Positions 16,295 through 24,295 are shown, counted from the stretch's first letter. The stretch is 64,000 nt of DNA from Lactococcus lactis (GCF_029023865.1 NZ_CP118969.1:806001-870000); one strand, 5' to 3'. Numbers and translations are program-made. The notes: a model not told the origin generated them from the letters alone.

Positions 16295-17206
16295 ATGCAA
16301 GGAAAAAAAGTTTTTTTGCTGCTTGGTATTATAACAGCAGTGGGTGCTTGGAATATCGCTAATGGAACTCAGGTGAAAGCAAGTTCGAAAAGCCCAGTTT
16401 ATCGACTTTATAACCCTAATAGTGGGGAACATTTTTACACCACAAATTTTTATGAAGGAAATTCTCTTAAAAATGTGGGTTGGCGTGACGAGGGTATTGG
16501 TTGGCAAGCAGCAAATTCTGGTGAACCAGTTTATCGGCTTTATAATCCCAATGTTAAAGGTGGGGATCATTATTATACCTTGAGTAAATATGAAGCGCAA
16601 ACTTTGGTCAATCTAGGTTGGCGCTGGGACAATAATGCAAATCCTGTCTTTTATTCAGCTGGAACAGTCAATCTTTATGTTTCTTATAATCCTAATGCTC
16701 AGTCAGGTGCACATAATTATACAACGAATGTATTTGAGCAGAATAGTTTATTATCTGTAGGTTGGAAATATGGAGCTATTGCTTGGAAAACAATGCCTTC
16801 TGACAGTTTGCCTGGAACTCCAGCGGGTTGGACGATTGATAGACCGATGAATATTGATAATTATTCAACCCAAACTTATGCTTATAAACAATGTACTTGG
16901 TGGGTCTATAATCGAGCGAAAGAGTTTGGGATTAACTATGGCCAATATATGGGGAATGGTAAGGATTGGCAAAATCAAGCAGGTTATCAAGTTACATCAA
17001 CTCCTCAACTTCATAGTGCCGTAAGTTTTAAGGCAGGGCAAGACGGAGCTGATGCCACTTACGGTCATGTTGCCTTTGTAGAAAAAATTCGTTCTGATGG
17101 TTCAATATTAATTTCGCAATCAGGAACAGGTTATAGTACTTTATTTTCTTATCAAGTTTTAAGCAAAGATCAAGCTAGTCGCTTACGTTATGTAATTGGA
17201 AAATAG
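16295..17206 (+). CDS. Secreted CHAP-domain protein with three DUF5648-type repeats
   Basis: The 303-residue secreted protein is a likely peptidoglycan hydrolase (amidase or endopeptidase). It has a signal peptide (about 1-29), then three repeats of about 45 residues with the pattern VYRLYNPNxGEHFYTT...VGWxxxGIGW (about 34-165; DUF5648-like), and a carboxy-terminal CHAP domain with catalytic Cys in YKQCTWWVYNRA (about 198) and His in YGHVAFVE (about 255). The repeats may bind the wall. The ATG has GGAGGA upstream. A TTGACA box lies near 16211. I see no membrane or LPXTG anchor, so it is probably released or wall-bound through the repeats. Confidence 0.85.
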   Translation: MQGKKVFLLLGIITAVGAWNIANGTQVKASSKSPVYRLYNPNSGEHFYTTNFYEGNSLKNVGWRDEGIGWQAANSGEPVYRLYNPNVKGGDHYYTLSKYEAQTLVNLGWRWDNNANPVFYSAGTVNLYVSYNPNAQSGAHNYTTNVFEQNSLLSVGWKYGAIAWKTMPSDSLPGTPAGWTIDRPMNIDNYSTQTYAYKQCTWWVYNRAKEFGINYGQYMGNGKDWQNQAGYQVTSTPQLHSAVSFKAGQDGADATYGHVAFVEKIRSDGSILISQSGTGYSTLFSYQVLSKDQASRLRYVIGK

Positions 17207-17237
17207 GTTTCTTTAAAAAATCAGCTAATCAAATTAC

Positions 17238-17390
17238 TTGAGAGCATCCTTTTATCAAGGTATAATAGATACATCTTTATTTCAGATATTAATTGTTAAT
17301 TCTAGAACTCATCGGTTGAACAATCGGAAATCAACAATTAATATCTGATTCAAATAGGGAAAAGAGAATTCTCCTTCGGGAGGATTTTTT
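17238..17390 (+). ncRNA. Candidate small RNA, about 118 bases
   Basis: A promoter with TTGAGA (17238-17243), exactly 17 bases, and TATAAT (17261-17266) predicts a start near 17273. The transcript would contain a perfect 16-bp stem (17282-17297 with 17333-17348; core CAGATATTAATTGTT) and then a terminator with arms AATTCTCC and GGAGGATT (17367-17374, 17379-17386) closing a UUCG tetraloop and a T-run. No ORF is present. It is either an independent small RNA or an attenuating leader for the next gene. Confidence 0.65.
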
Positions 17391-17431
17391 AATAAAGAAA
17401 TTTTTCTATTCTAAATATGAAAGGGGAGGAT

Positions 17432-17794
17432 ATGAGACTTTGGCATGAAGCTTTAATCAAAAAGCTTCCAAGACAGCAACTTTTGGGACAGCATCGTGAA
17501 TGTTGTGCCCTTCGAGGAAAAGGCTGGGAGAAACCACATTCAACAGTAAATTATGTTTTTAATTATTCGCCCTATAAACTTTTTCAATATCATTTACAAG
17601 TCATGACTGAAATGAGAAAAAGAGGCTATCATCCGGATGAAAAATGGCTAAATCCTTTATATCGGGGACAAACTTCTAAAGTATATTTAGAACTAGAAGA
17701 AGTTATTCAAACCTTCCCGATCTATCCTGAACATAATAATGATTATCTTGAAGACTGTAAAGAAAATTTGAGAGAAAAGGGAATAATAATCTAG
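17432..17794 (+). CDS. Pyrimidine-dimer DNA glycosylase-family protein (T4 endonuclease V-like)
   Basis: The 120-residue protein belongs to the Pyr_excise family (PF03013; TIGR02328), related to T4 DenV, which removes UV-induced pyrimidine dimers. The start MRLWHEALIKKLPRQQLLGQHRECCALRG fits the family, including the HRE around the catalytic Glu of DenV, and YRGQTSKVYLELEEV lies toward the end. Activity in this subfamily is not established to my knowledge. I placed the start at 17432, which has GGGGAGGA upstream; an earlier in-frame ATG at 17417 would overlap that site. It follows directly after the candidate small RNA. Confidence 0.78.
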   Translation: MRLWHEALIKKLPRQQLLGQHRECCALRGKGWEKPHSTVNYVFNYSPYKLFQYHLQVMTEMRKRGYHPDEKWLNPLYRGQTSKVYLELEEVIQTFPIYPEHNNDYLEDCKENLREKGIII

Positions 17795-17875
17795 AAAATA
17801 AAAAGAGGATTTCCTTTGAAAAGGCTAAAATGATATGATAAAATCATGAGTATAAAATGAGAAAGAGAGTGACTC

Positions 17876-18337
17876 ATGATTATCGATTTAGGAAATGTCT
17901 GGGATGCCCTGAGTGCGATTGGAACTATAGCTGTAGTTATTGTTTCGCTTTATTTGGCAAGAAGAGACTATCGAAAAAAATTAGAAGTTGACTACTGGAT
18001 TTCTTATAAAATATTCTCCGGAGAAAAAATATCTTTGTGGTCTATTGATCTTGTAAATATTGGATCCGTTCCCGTAAAGATTTATGAAGTCGGTCTTTAT
18101 CAAAAAAGTTGGTTAAGAAAAAGGCGGAAAAAAATAATATTTATGATGCCTAGAGATTTCGAGTACGAAAGTGCCAAACTACCAATTTTACTTAATCCGC
18201 AAGAAGATGCAACTTATTTCATAGCTAAAAATGAGTGGATAACTAAAATAAAAGAACTTGGAATTAATCAACGTAAGATTGGACTTTATGCTAGAGATAC
18301 TACTGGAAAATATTATTATACCCGAATTGCTAGTTAA
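17876..18337 (+). CDS. Hypothetical membrane-anchored protein with 3' end rewritten by IS982
   Basis: I do not recognise this 153-residue protein. It has one hydrophobic segment near the amino end (about 10-27), then a basic stretch (RRDYRKK), and a predicted beta-rich region. Its last five codons (TRIAS) and the stop lie in the left end of IS982. Removing the element and one copy of the 8-bp duplication restores a frame ending in ...YYYRKFLLK and a stop, 154 residues. Thus the insertion changed only the last residues and the protein may still work. Confidence 0.65.
   Translation: MIIDLGNVWDALSAIGTIAVVIVSLYLARRDYRKKLEVDYWISYKIFSGEKISLWSIDLVNIGSVPVKIYEVGLYQKSWLRKRRKKIIFMMPRDFEYESAKLPILLNPQEDATYFIAKNEWITKIKELGINQRKIGLYARDTTGKYYYTRIAS
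18312..18319 (+). repeat. Left target duplication of IS982
   Basis: ATTATTAT directly precedes the left end and recurs at 19318-19325. Confidence 0.9.
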
Positions 18338-18355
18338 TTTCATTGGAAAATAAAT

Positions 18356-18407
18356 AAGTCGTGCTATCCTAATCTTAAACTACTAAGCATTAGAAAGCGC
18401 ACGACTT
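18356..18407 (+). promoter_or_regulatory. Leader inverted repeat before the IS982 transposase
   Basis: AAGTCGTGC (18356-18364) and GCACGACTT (18399-18407) pair perfectly and end two bases before the ATG. In a read-through transcript this would hide the translation start. Confidence 0.6.
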
Positions 18408-18409
18408 AT

Positions 18410-19225
18410 ATGACTTATAATAGCACACTTCCAAAAGTTTTTGTTTATTTACTGACAACCATTGAGACGCTTTATCAAACGAGTGTTCCCCTTGAGGTTC
18501 AAAACCGAAAGAACGTCCATCTTGCAACATCTGACTGTTTAGTGATTACTTGTTACCTATGGGGCGTACTGCATTTTAGTGAAACGCTTAAAGCTAAGCA
18601 CCAATTGGCTCAAAGTTTATTTCCTAATTTCCTAGAATATTCTCGCTTTGTCTGCCGTTGTAATGCCCTCTTACCGAGTATCCAAGTCATTCGCCAAGCA
18701 CTCGTCTTTAAAGAGGTTGAAGGAATGAGTGTATCCATTATTGACAGCTTCCCCATTCCTTTGTGTCAGCCTATTCGTAATTTCAGAAGCAAAGGTCTTG
18801 GAGATTATGCAAATGTTGGCTACAATGCTACAAAGGGACAGTACTTCTATGGATGTAAATGTCATGCTTTAGTCAGTGAATCAGGCTATGTCATAGACTA
18901 CACAATTACTCCTGCTTCAATGGCTGATAGTTCAATGACCGAGGAAGTGTTGAGTCAATTTGGGACACCAACAGTCCTTGGAGATATGGGATATCTAGGT
19001 CAGTCACTGCATGAAAGGCTGGAATTAGAAGGAATTGATCTAATTACACCTGTCAGGAAGAACATGAAGCAAAAGAAAAACCTTTTCCCTAATTTTTCAA
19101 AACGTAGAAAAGTGATTGAGCGAGTTTTCTCTTTTTTGACAAATCTAGGAGCTGAGCGTTGTAAAAGTCGTTCGCCTCAAGGTTTTCAATTGAGATTAGA
19201 GATGATACTTTTAGCGTATTCTTAA
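18410..19225 (+). CDS. IS982-family transposase
   Basis: The 271-residue DDE transposase moves the flanking element. The catalytic residues can be placed as Asp in SIIDSFPIP (about 111), Asp in VLGDMGYLG (about 192) and Glu in KVIERVFSFL (about 237); the YGCKCHALV segment between the first two is typical of the family. The frame is intact. There is no clear ribosome-binding site, and the start region lies in a hairpin with the leader, a common way to hold down transposase levels. Confidence 0.92.
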   Translation: MTYNSTLPKVFVYLLTTIETLYQTSVPLEVQNRKNVHLATSDCLVITCYLWGVLHFSETLKAKHQLAQSLFPNFLEYSRFVCRCNALLPSIQVIRQALVFKEVEGMSVSIIDSFPIPLCQPIRNFRSKGLGDYANVGYNATKGQYFYGCKCHALVSESGYVIDYTITPASMADSSMTEEVLSQFGTPTVLGDMGYLGQSLHERLELEGIDLITPVRKNMKQKKNLFPNFSKRRKVIERVFSFLTNLGAERCKSRSPQGFQLRLEMILLAYS

Positions 19226-19317
19226 TGTTAAAATCAGCTAAATCACTGGAACCAGAGACTTTAAGATATTCTATCGGGTATCAAGTCATGGCTAAATAAT
19301 CAACTAGCAATTCGGGT

Positions 19318-19325
19318 ATTATTAT
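19318..19325 (+). repeat. Right target duplication of IS982
   Basis: ATTATTAT directly follows the right end, matching 18312-18319. Confidence 0.9.
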
Positions 19326-19410
19326 AGAAAATTTTTATTGAAGTAAATTTACTTTTTTTAAGAATTGAAAAGTTTGTAAAGTTTTTTTCTTGACAAAAGA
19401 AAATTTTAAC

Positions 19411-19482
19411 TTGAAATTTATCTATAAATTTGATAGAATATTTAAGTATTCGTACAACTTTGGTCTGGCAAACAGTCCAAGG
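19411..19482 (+). promoter_or_regulatory. rpmE2 promoter and leader hairpin
   Basis: TTGAAA (19411-19416), 17 bases and TGA-TAGAAT (19434-19439) form a promoter. The leader then folds as CTTTGG/CCAAGG (19458-19463, 19477-19482) around an inner stem CTG/CAG (19465-19467, 19473-19475), ending shortly before the ribosome-binding site. This resembles an autoregulatory ribosomal-protein leader, though the match to a known L31 leader was not tested. Confidence 0.6.
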
Positions 19483-19501
19483 CAGAAAGGAAATTCTAAC
19501 G

Positions 19502-19747
19502 ATGAAACAAAATATCCATCCAAATTACCAACCAGTAGTCTTCATGGACACTACAACTGGTTTCAAATTTTTGACTGGTTCAACTAAAGGTTCTAAAGAA
19601 ACTGTTGAATGGGAAGACGGAAACACTTATCCATTGATCCGTGTTGAAATCTCTTCAGATTCACATCCATTCTATACAGGTCGTCAAAAATTCCAAGCAG
19701 CGGACGGACGTATCGCTCGTTTCGAAAAGAAATACGGCAAACAATAA
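19502..19747 (+). CDS. rpmE2: 50S ribosomal protein L31 type B
   Basis: The 81-residue protein is the zinc-free (C-) form of L31, part of the large ribosomal subunit at the subunit interface. [23 protein letters not shown] and [11 protein letters not shown] are family signatures, and it contains no cysteine. The start MKQNIHPNY has AGAAAGG upstream; longer in-frame starts are in the leader. In other bacteria such paralogues replace the zinc form in zinc shortage. Two terminators follow. Confidence 0.95.
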   Translation: MKQNIHPNYQPVVFMDTTTGFKFLTGSTKGSKETVEWEDGNTYPLIRVEISSDSHPFYTGRQKFQAADGRIARFEKKYGKQ

Positions 19748-19750
19748 TAG

Positions 19751-19811
19751 AAATGGTCATTCGACCATTTTTATTTTTACCTGTAAAAGTTGTCATTTGA
19801 CAGCTTTTTAT
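19751..19811 (+). terminator. Two terminators in series after rpmE2
   Basis: First hairpin: AAATGGTC (19751-19758) and GACCATTT (19763-19770) with T-rich tail. Second: AAAAGTTGTC (19785-19794) and GACAGCTTTT (19799-19808) with further T residues. Confidence 0.9.
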
Positions 19812-19877
19812 TATGAAAAAATATAGAAATAAGATAAACTAAAGAAAAATAATTAAATTGTGGGAGAATATTAAAAG

Positions 19878-20408
19878 ATGAAATGGTCTTTAAATGAATT
19901 AACGAAAAAAAAGCAGATTAGTTTCAATGAAGAATTAAATCTACGTGATGAGTTGCTCAAACGTTCACAAGAAATTTTAGATTGTCAACCAATTGAGGTT
20001 AAAGGTGAAATTGCTTATGATGATGATTTATTCTATTTAGATTATCAAATTAAAACAGTATTGACATTACCTTCGTCAAGAAGTTTAAAACCAGTCGAGT
20101 ATCCTATTGATCTTTTTGTCAATGAAATTTTTGCGACTGAAGAGAGTTTGAGAGGGAATCAAGAATTATTAGACAATGATTTGATTATTGTTTTGGATAA
20201 AGATTTAATCAGTTTAGATGAATCAATCACTGATAATCTTTTATTGGAAATTCCTTTGCAAATTTTTGCTGAAGATGAAGAGGCTGAAGAGTTGCCGGCT
20301 GGTAAATTCTGGTCTGTTTTGAGTGAAGAAGATTATGCCAAACAACAAGAAGAAAAATTGGAAGAAAAGAAATCTCCTTTTGATGGTTTAAATGGATTAT
20401 TTGATTAG
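19878..20408 (+). CDS. YceD-family (DUF177) protein
   Basis: The 176-residue acidic protein is a DUF177/YceD member, a family linked to 23S rRNA accumulation and usually placed beside rpmF. The signature region CQPIEVKGEIAYDDDLFYLDYQIKTVLTLPSSRSLKP (about 36-72) and the YPIDLFVNEIF strand are visible, and the tail is rich in Glu and Lys. The ATG has GGGAGA upstream. Here it stands between rpmE2 and covRS, each with its own promoter, so rpmF linkage is lost. Confidence 0.8.
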   Translation: MKWSLNELTKKKQISFNEELNLRDELLKRSQEILDCQPIEVKGEIAYDDDLFYLDYQIKTVLTLPSSRSLKPVEYPIDLFVNEIFATEESLRGNQELLDNDLIIVLDKDLISLDESITDNLLLEIPLQIFAEDEEAEELPAGKFWSVLSEEDYAKQQEEKLEEKKSPFDGLNGLFD

Positions 20409-20484
20409 ATAGCTCTCATTTTCAAAGGGTTTCAGCCTTAAAGCCTAAGAAAGCGAAAACAATTTAAAAAAAGCGTCAAATAGT

Positions 20485-20513
20485 TTGTACATAAATTAAA
20501 TTTATCTTATAAT
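20485..20513 (+). promoter_or_regulatory. covRS promoter
   Basis: TTGTAC (20485-20490), 17 bases, TATAAT (20508-20513). Confidence 0.7.
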
Positions 20514-20563
20514 AGTATTATAAGAAATCGAATTATACAGTTTTTTTAACAAAGGAGAATGAT

Positions 20564-21256
20564 ATGACTTCAAAGAAAATTTTGATTATTGAGGATGAAA
20601 AGAATTTAGCGCGATTCGTCTCATTAGAATTAGAACATGAAGGCTATGCGACTGAGATTAAAGATAATGGTCGTTCTGGTCTTGAAGAAGCAAGTTCAAA
20701 AGATTATGATTTAATCTTGCTTGATTTGATGCTTCCTGAACTTGACGGTTTTGAGGTAGCTCGTCGTTTACGAAAAGAAAAAGATACACCAATCATTATG
20801 ATGACGGCACGTGATTCAACGATGGACCGTGTTGCTGGTCTTGATATTGGGGCTGATGATTATATCACTAAACCTTTTGCGATTGAGGAACTTTTGGCGC
20901 GTGTTCGTGCTTTCTTCCGTCGTGAAGAGCATGGTCATGCCGTTGAACGTGCTGAAAATACTTCTTTCCGTGATCTTGTGATTGACAAAACGAATCGCAC
21001 CGTTCATCGTGGTAAAAAAGTAATTGATTTAACACGTCGTGAGTATGACCTCCTTTTGACATTGATGCAAAATGTTGGCGATGTTGTGACTCGTGAACAT
21101 TTAGTTTCACAAGTTTGGGGATATGAAGAAGGAACAGAAACAAATGTTGTGGATGTTTATATTCGTTATCTTAGAAATAAAATTGATGTTGAAGGTCAAG
21201 ATAGCTATATTCAAACTGTTCGTGGCTTAGGTTATGTAATGCGTGAACGCAAATAA
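20564..21256 (+). CDS. covR: CovR/CsrR-like response regulator
   Basis: The 230-residue OmpR-type regulator has a receiver domain (Asp-54 in LILLDLMLP as phosphate acceptor, Asp-11, and MMTARDS, ADDYITKPF) and a winged-helix DNA-binding domain (LTRREYDLLLTLM ... TNVVDVYIRYLRNKID ... IQTVRGLGYV). The start KKILIIEDEKNLARFVSLELEHEGY is very close to streptococcal CovR, a global repressor of envelope and virulence functions. In lactococci the orthologue probably carries an llr name. The ATG has AAGGAGA upstream, and the kinase gene follows after 8 bases. Confidence 0.88.
   Translation: MTSKKILIIEDEKNLARFVSLELEHEGYATEIKDNGRSGLEEASSKDYDLILLDLMLPELDGFEVARRLRKEKDTPIIMMTARDSTMDRVAGLDIGADDYITKPFAIEELLARVRAFFRREEHGHAVERAENTSFRDLVIDKTNRTVHRGKKVIDLTRREYDLLLTLMQNVGDVVTREHLVSQVWGYEEGTETNVVDVYIRYLRNKIDVEGQDSYIQTVRGLGYVMRERK
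20897..20903 (+). other. Lactococcal Chi motif
   Basis: GCGCGTG inside the covR-like gene, matching the L. lactis Chi sequence. Confidence 0.5.
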
Positions 21257-21264
21257 AAAATAAG

Positions 21265-22740
21265 ATGAAAAAATTATTTACTTTCAATAAGAAAAAAGAG
21301 ACGGTAGAGGAAAGTTCGGCTAAGCGGTCTATCATGCTTAGGTGGGCTTTTGCTAACACCGTTTTTTGTTTTATTACTTTTACTTTGTTTGCTACTTTGA
21401 CTTATCAATTGACAATCAGTTCTTTTATTAAAGAAGAACAACAATTATTAACTCGCTCTATGGATAGTGTTGAGGAAGTCTTAGAAAAAGCAGATGCTCC
21501 TTTGAATTCATCGAATTTGAACACATATATTGAAGCGACATCAAAGATTCAAAATGGTGAGTCTGAAGGAATGAGTTTGGGTAGTATCATTGGGACACGG
21601 AAAGCATTTTATATTTATGACTTAAATCATAAATTATTGTATTCAACGAATCGACATACTTTTGGTTTTCAGAATCAGGCTAATAATGAAATGAAAGAGA
21701 TTCGGGGAGAAAATCCAGGTTATTTAGTTCAGAGAAAAATTATTTCTAAGTCAACAGGACAAGTTGTGGGATACTTACAGGCTTTTTATGATACGACGAC
21801 TTATCATCGAATTTCTAATCTTCTTTTGATTGTCTTGTTAATTTTAGAAATTGTTGCCTTGATTGTCGCTCAGTTGATTGGTTATTTCATGGCTAATTAC
21901 TTTATGAAACCATTGGAAAAACTTTATCAGGGCATGCAAGAAATGGCAAATGATCCAACAAATGATTTTGAACCGATTGAAATTCAAAGTGGAGATGAAA
22001 TCGAAGAGTTGGCTCATGTTTACAATGATATGATGTTGAAGATGAAGGCATATCTTGAACAGCAAAATCGCTTTGTTTCTGATGTTTCTCATGAATTAAG
22101 AACACCTTTAGCTGTCTTGGATGGACATATTAACTTGTTGAATCGATGGGGGAAAAATGATCCAGAAGTATTAGATGAATCTTTGCAGGCAAGTTTAGAT
22201 GAAGTTGATCGAATGAAGAAAATGCTTGAGGAGATGTTGGCTCTTGCTCGTCTTGAAAATGTTGACTTATCAAGTGAAGAACTGGATTGTGATGTTGGAA
22301 AAGTTTGTAATCGGGCCCTTAAGAATTTTCAGCTTTTGCATGATGATTTTGAAATAGTGCTTGATAACCGGCTTATTTATCCCACTCATGCGCGAATTTC
22401 AGAAAATCATTTTGAACAAGGTTTACGAATTCTGTTAGATAATGCTGCTAAATACTCTCCTGATGATCGTAAAGAAATCGTGATTACTGTTTCTGAGGAT
22501 GAACAGTTTGTGATTACGAGTGTATCTGACAAAGGAATTGGAATTTCAGAAGAAGATATTAATCATCTTTTTGAGCGTTTCTTTAGAGCGGACAAGGCTC
22601 GCAATCGAGAAATTGGTGGAACTGGTTTAGGTTTATCAATTTTAGCTCGATTGGCAGAAAATTATCAAGGGGAAATTGAGGTAAATTCAGAACTGGGTCT
22701 TGGTTCAACTTTTACACTAAAATTCCCGAAAATAAAATAA
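21265..22740 (+). CDS. covS: CovS/CsrS-like sensor histidine kinase
   Basis: The 491-residue membrane kinase pairs with the preceding regulator. It has two membrane segments (about 29-50 and 183-205) framing an extracellular sensor of about 130 residues, a HAMP domain, the phosphorylated His in SDVSHELRTPLAVLDGH (about 275), and ATPase boxes NAAKYSPD, SDKGIGIS and GGTGLGLSI. The last three match the N, G1 and G2 motifs. It starts 8 bases after the regulator stop, in one operon, and ends in a terminator. Confidence 0.88.
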   Translation: MKKLFTFNKKKETVEESSAKRSIMLRWAFANTVFCFITFTLFATLTYQLTISSFIKEEQQLLTRSMDSVEEVLEKADAPLNSSNLNTYIEATSKIQNGESEGMSLGSIIGTRKAFYIYDLNHKLLYSTNRHTFGFQNQANNEMKEIRGENPGYLVQRKIISKSTGQVVGYLQAFYDTTTYHRISNLLLIVLLILEIVALIVAQLIGYFMANYFMKPLEKLYQGMQEMANDPTNDFEPIEIQSGDEIEELAHVYNDMMLKMKAYLEQQNRFVSDVSHELRTPLAVLDGHINLLNRWGKNDPEVLDESLQASLDEVDRMKKMLEEMLALARLENVDLSSEELDCDVGKVCNRALKNFQLLHDDFEIVLDNRLIYPTHARISENHFEQGLRILLDNAAKYSPDDRKEIVITVSEDEQFVITSVSDKGIGISEEDINHLFERFFRADKARNREIGGTGLGLSILARLAENYQGEIEVNSELGLGSTFTLKFPKIK

Positions 22741-22748
22741 AGAATAAG

Positions 22749-22777
22749 AGAATTGCTAAAGGGCAGTTCTTTTTTTG
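22749..22777 (+). terminator. covRS terminator
   Basis: AGAATTGC (22749-22756) pairs with GCAGTTCT (22763-22770) with one wobble and a T-run. Confidence 0.88.
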
Positions 22778-22784
22778 CGACTCA

Positions 22785-22801
22785 TGTCATGTTTTATAAC
22801 A
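22785..22801. promoter_or_regulatory. GlnR box, distal
   Basis: TGTCATGTTTTATAACA fits TGTNA-N7-TNACA exactly. It lies upstream of the -35 of amtB. Confidence 0.75.
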
Positions 22802-22817
22802 TCAAATATAAAAATAA

Positions 22818-22846
22818 TTGACTTGTTTAGAAAGTTGTGTTATATT
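22818..22846 (+). promoter_or_regulatory. amtB-glnK promoter
   Basis: TTGACT (22818-22823), 17 bases, TATATT (22841-22846). Confidence 0.8.
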
Positions 22847-22854
22847 TTATTACA
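22838..22854. promoter_or_regulatory. GlnR box, proximal
   Basis: TGTTATATTTTATTACA fits TGTNA-N7-TNACA exactly and covers the -10 box, a repressing position. It is 53 bases, about five helix turns, from the distal box. Confidence 0.85.
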
Positions 22855-22860
22855 TGATTA

Positions 22861-22875
22861 AATTGTCAGAAAATA
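22861..22875. promoter_or_regulatory. CodY-box-like sequence near +8 to +22 of amtB
   Basis: AATTGTCAGAAAATA matches the lactococcal CodY box AATTTTCWGAAAATT at 13 of 15 positions. Confidence 0.6.
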
Positions 22876-22922
22876 TTGATAAATATTCTGTTTTAATCTC
22901 GAACTTTTAAAGGAGAAATTTT

Positions 22923-24164
22923 ATGGACACAGGCTCAATTGCATTTATTTTAATTTGTGCGGCATTGGTATTTTTGATGACGCCTGCATTAGCATTTTTT
23001 TATGGAGGACTTGGACGCCGAAAAAATGTGTTAAACACAATGATGATGTCTCTTGCACCAATGACTCTGGCTTCTATTTTATGGGTAATTATTGGCTTCT
23101 CATTTTCATTTTCAGGAAGCAATAGTTGGCTTGGTGATTTCAACCATTTGTTTATGAATGGTGTGGATATGGCTAAAAATTCACTTTTCCCTGCTAATCA
23201 TATTCCAGATGGACTTTTTTCTGGTTTTCAAATGATGTTCTCGATTATCACAGTAGCTCTAATTACGGGATCTGTTGTTGGAAGAATGAGATTTACACCA
23301 ATTTTGATTTTTATGACTGCTTGGTTAATTTTAGTTTATTATCCTTTGGCTCATATGGTTTGGGGCGGTGGATTTTTGGCTCAAATTCATGCGATTGACT
23401 TTGCGGGTGGAGATGTTGTTCATATTTCAAGTGGGGTGACAGGACTTGTACTTGCGTTAGTACTTGGAAAACGTCGAGATTACGAACGTTTAGATTATCG
23501 TCCACATAATATTCCTTTTGTTGTTTTGGGCGCTGGTCTCCTATGGTTTGGTTGGTTCGGCTTTAATGCGGGGTCAGCGCTTGCTGCCAATGGTGTGGCA
23601 ATTAACGCCTTTATGACGACCAATACAGCAGCTGCAGCAGCAATGTTTTCATGGATGATTGTTGAAAAAATATTGATTGGTAAACCTTCAATTGTTGGTG
23701 CTTGTTCTGGTGCGGTAGTTGGCTTGGTGGCCATCACTCCAGGAGCTGGTTTTGTTTCTTTATGGTCGTCATTGATTATTGGTTTTTTGGTTAGTCCTTT
23801 ATCATACTTTATGATTTCTGTAGTAAAAAAGAAATTGGGATATGATGATGCTTTAGATGCTTTTGGTTGTCACGGTATTGGCGGGATGTTTGGCGGAATT
23901 ATGACAGGAATTTTTGCAACGCCGGCTTTGGCACCAGAAAAAGGCTACGCTGGTTTAATCTATGGCTCTGGGAAATTGCTTTTGGCTAATGTATCTGCGG
24001 TTGTCTTCACAGTTATTTTCACTGCTCTTGTGAGTTGGATCATTATTAAAGTAATTGCCTTGTTTATGCCAATTCGTGTATCTGACCGTGCTGAAGCTAT
24101 TGGACTTGACGACAGTGAGCACGAAGAAACTGCTTATCCAACCTTCTTAGGTTTGGATTCTTAA
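22923..24164 (+). CDS. amtB: Ammonium transporter
   Basis: AmtB imports ammonium or ammonia across the cell membrane. The 413-residue protein has about eleven membrane segments, the start FLMTPALAFFYGGLGRRKN (about 19-37), and the twin pore histidines in VVHISSG (about 166) and DAFGCHGIGGMFGG (about 318). The conserved Asp of the first region appears as DFAGGDVVHISSG. It is the first gene of the amtB-glnK pair, controlled by two GlnR boxes and a CodY-like box. GlnR control of amtB-glnK is established for L. lactis. Confidence 0.95.
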   Translation: MDTGSIAFILICAALVFLMTPALAFFYGGLGRRKNVLNTMMMSLAPMTLASILWVIIGFSFSFSGSNSWLGDFNHLFMNGVDMAKNSLFPANHIPDGLFSGFQMMFSIITVALITGSVVGRMRFTPILIFMTAWLILVYYPLAHMVWGGGFLAQIHAIDFAGGDVVHISSGVTGLVLALVLGKRRDYERLDYRPHNIPFVVLGAGLLWFGWFGFNAGSALAANGVAINAFMTTNTAAAAAMFSWMIVEKILIGKPSIVGACSGAVVGLVAITPGAGFVSLWSSLIIGFLVSPLSYFMISVVKKKLGYDDALDAFGCHGIGGMFGGIMTGIFATPALAPEKGYAGLIYGSGKLLLANVSAVVFTVIFTALVSWIIIKVIALFMPIRVSDRAEAIGLDDSEHEETAYPTFLGLDS

Positions 24165-24248
24165 GTTTAATTTTACTGACAGATATTTCTTATATAAAAT
24201 TGTGAGTTTGTCAGTAAAATCAATTTTGAATGATGTCTTTGAAGTATG

Positions 24249-24264
24249 CTGACAAGTCTGTCAG
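24249..24264 (+). repeat. CTGACA/TGTCAG palindrome, amtB-glnK spacer
   Basis: CTGACA, four bases, TGTCAG. This is the inverse orientation of the element found at 25012 and 60375. Confidence 0.7.
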
Positions 24265-24295
24265 TAAAAATGTAAGATACAAAGAGAGAAAAAAT

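Larger units (their letters stand above)
18320..19317 (+). mobile_element. IS982 (complete, 998 bp)
   Basis: The ends are 18-base inverted repeats, ACCCGAATTGCTAGTTAA at 18320-18337 and its complement at 19300-19317, with one mismatch. An 8-bp target duplication ATTATTAT flanks it. It carries one transposase gene. Length, terminal sequence and transposase agree with IS982 of lactococci as I remember it. The intact repeats, duplication and ORF suggest a recent insertion. Confidence 0.93.
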
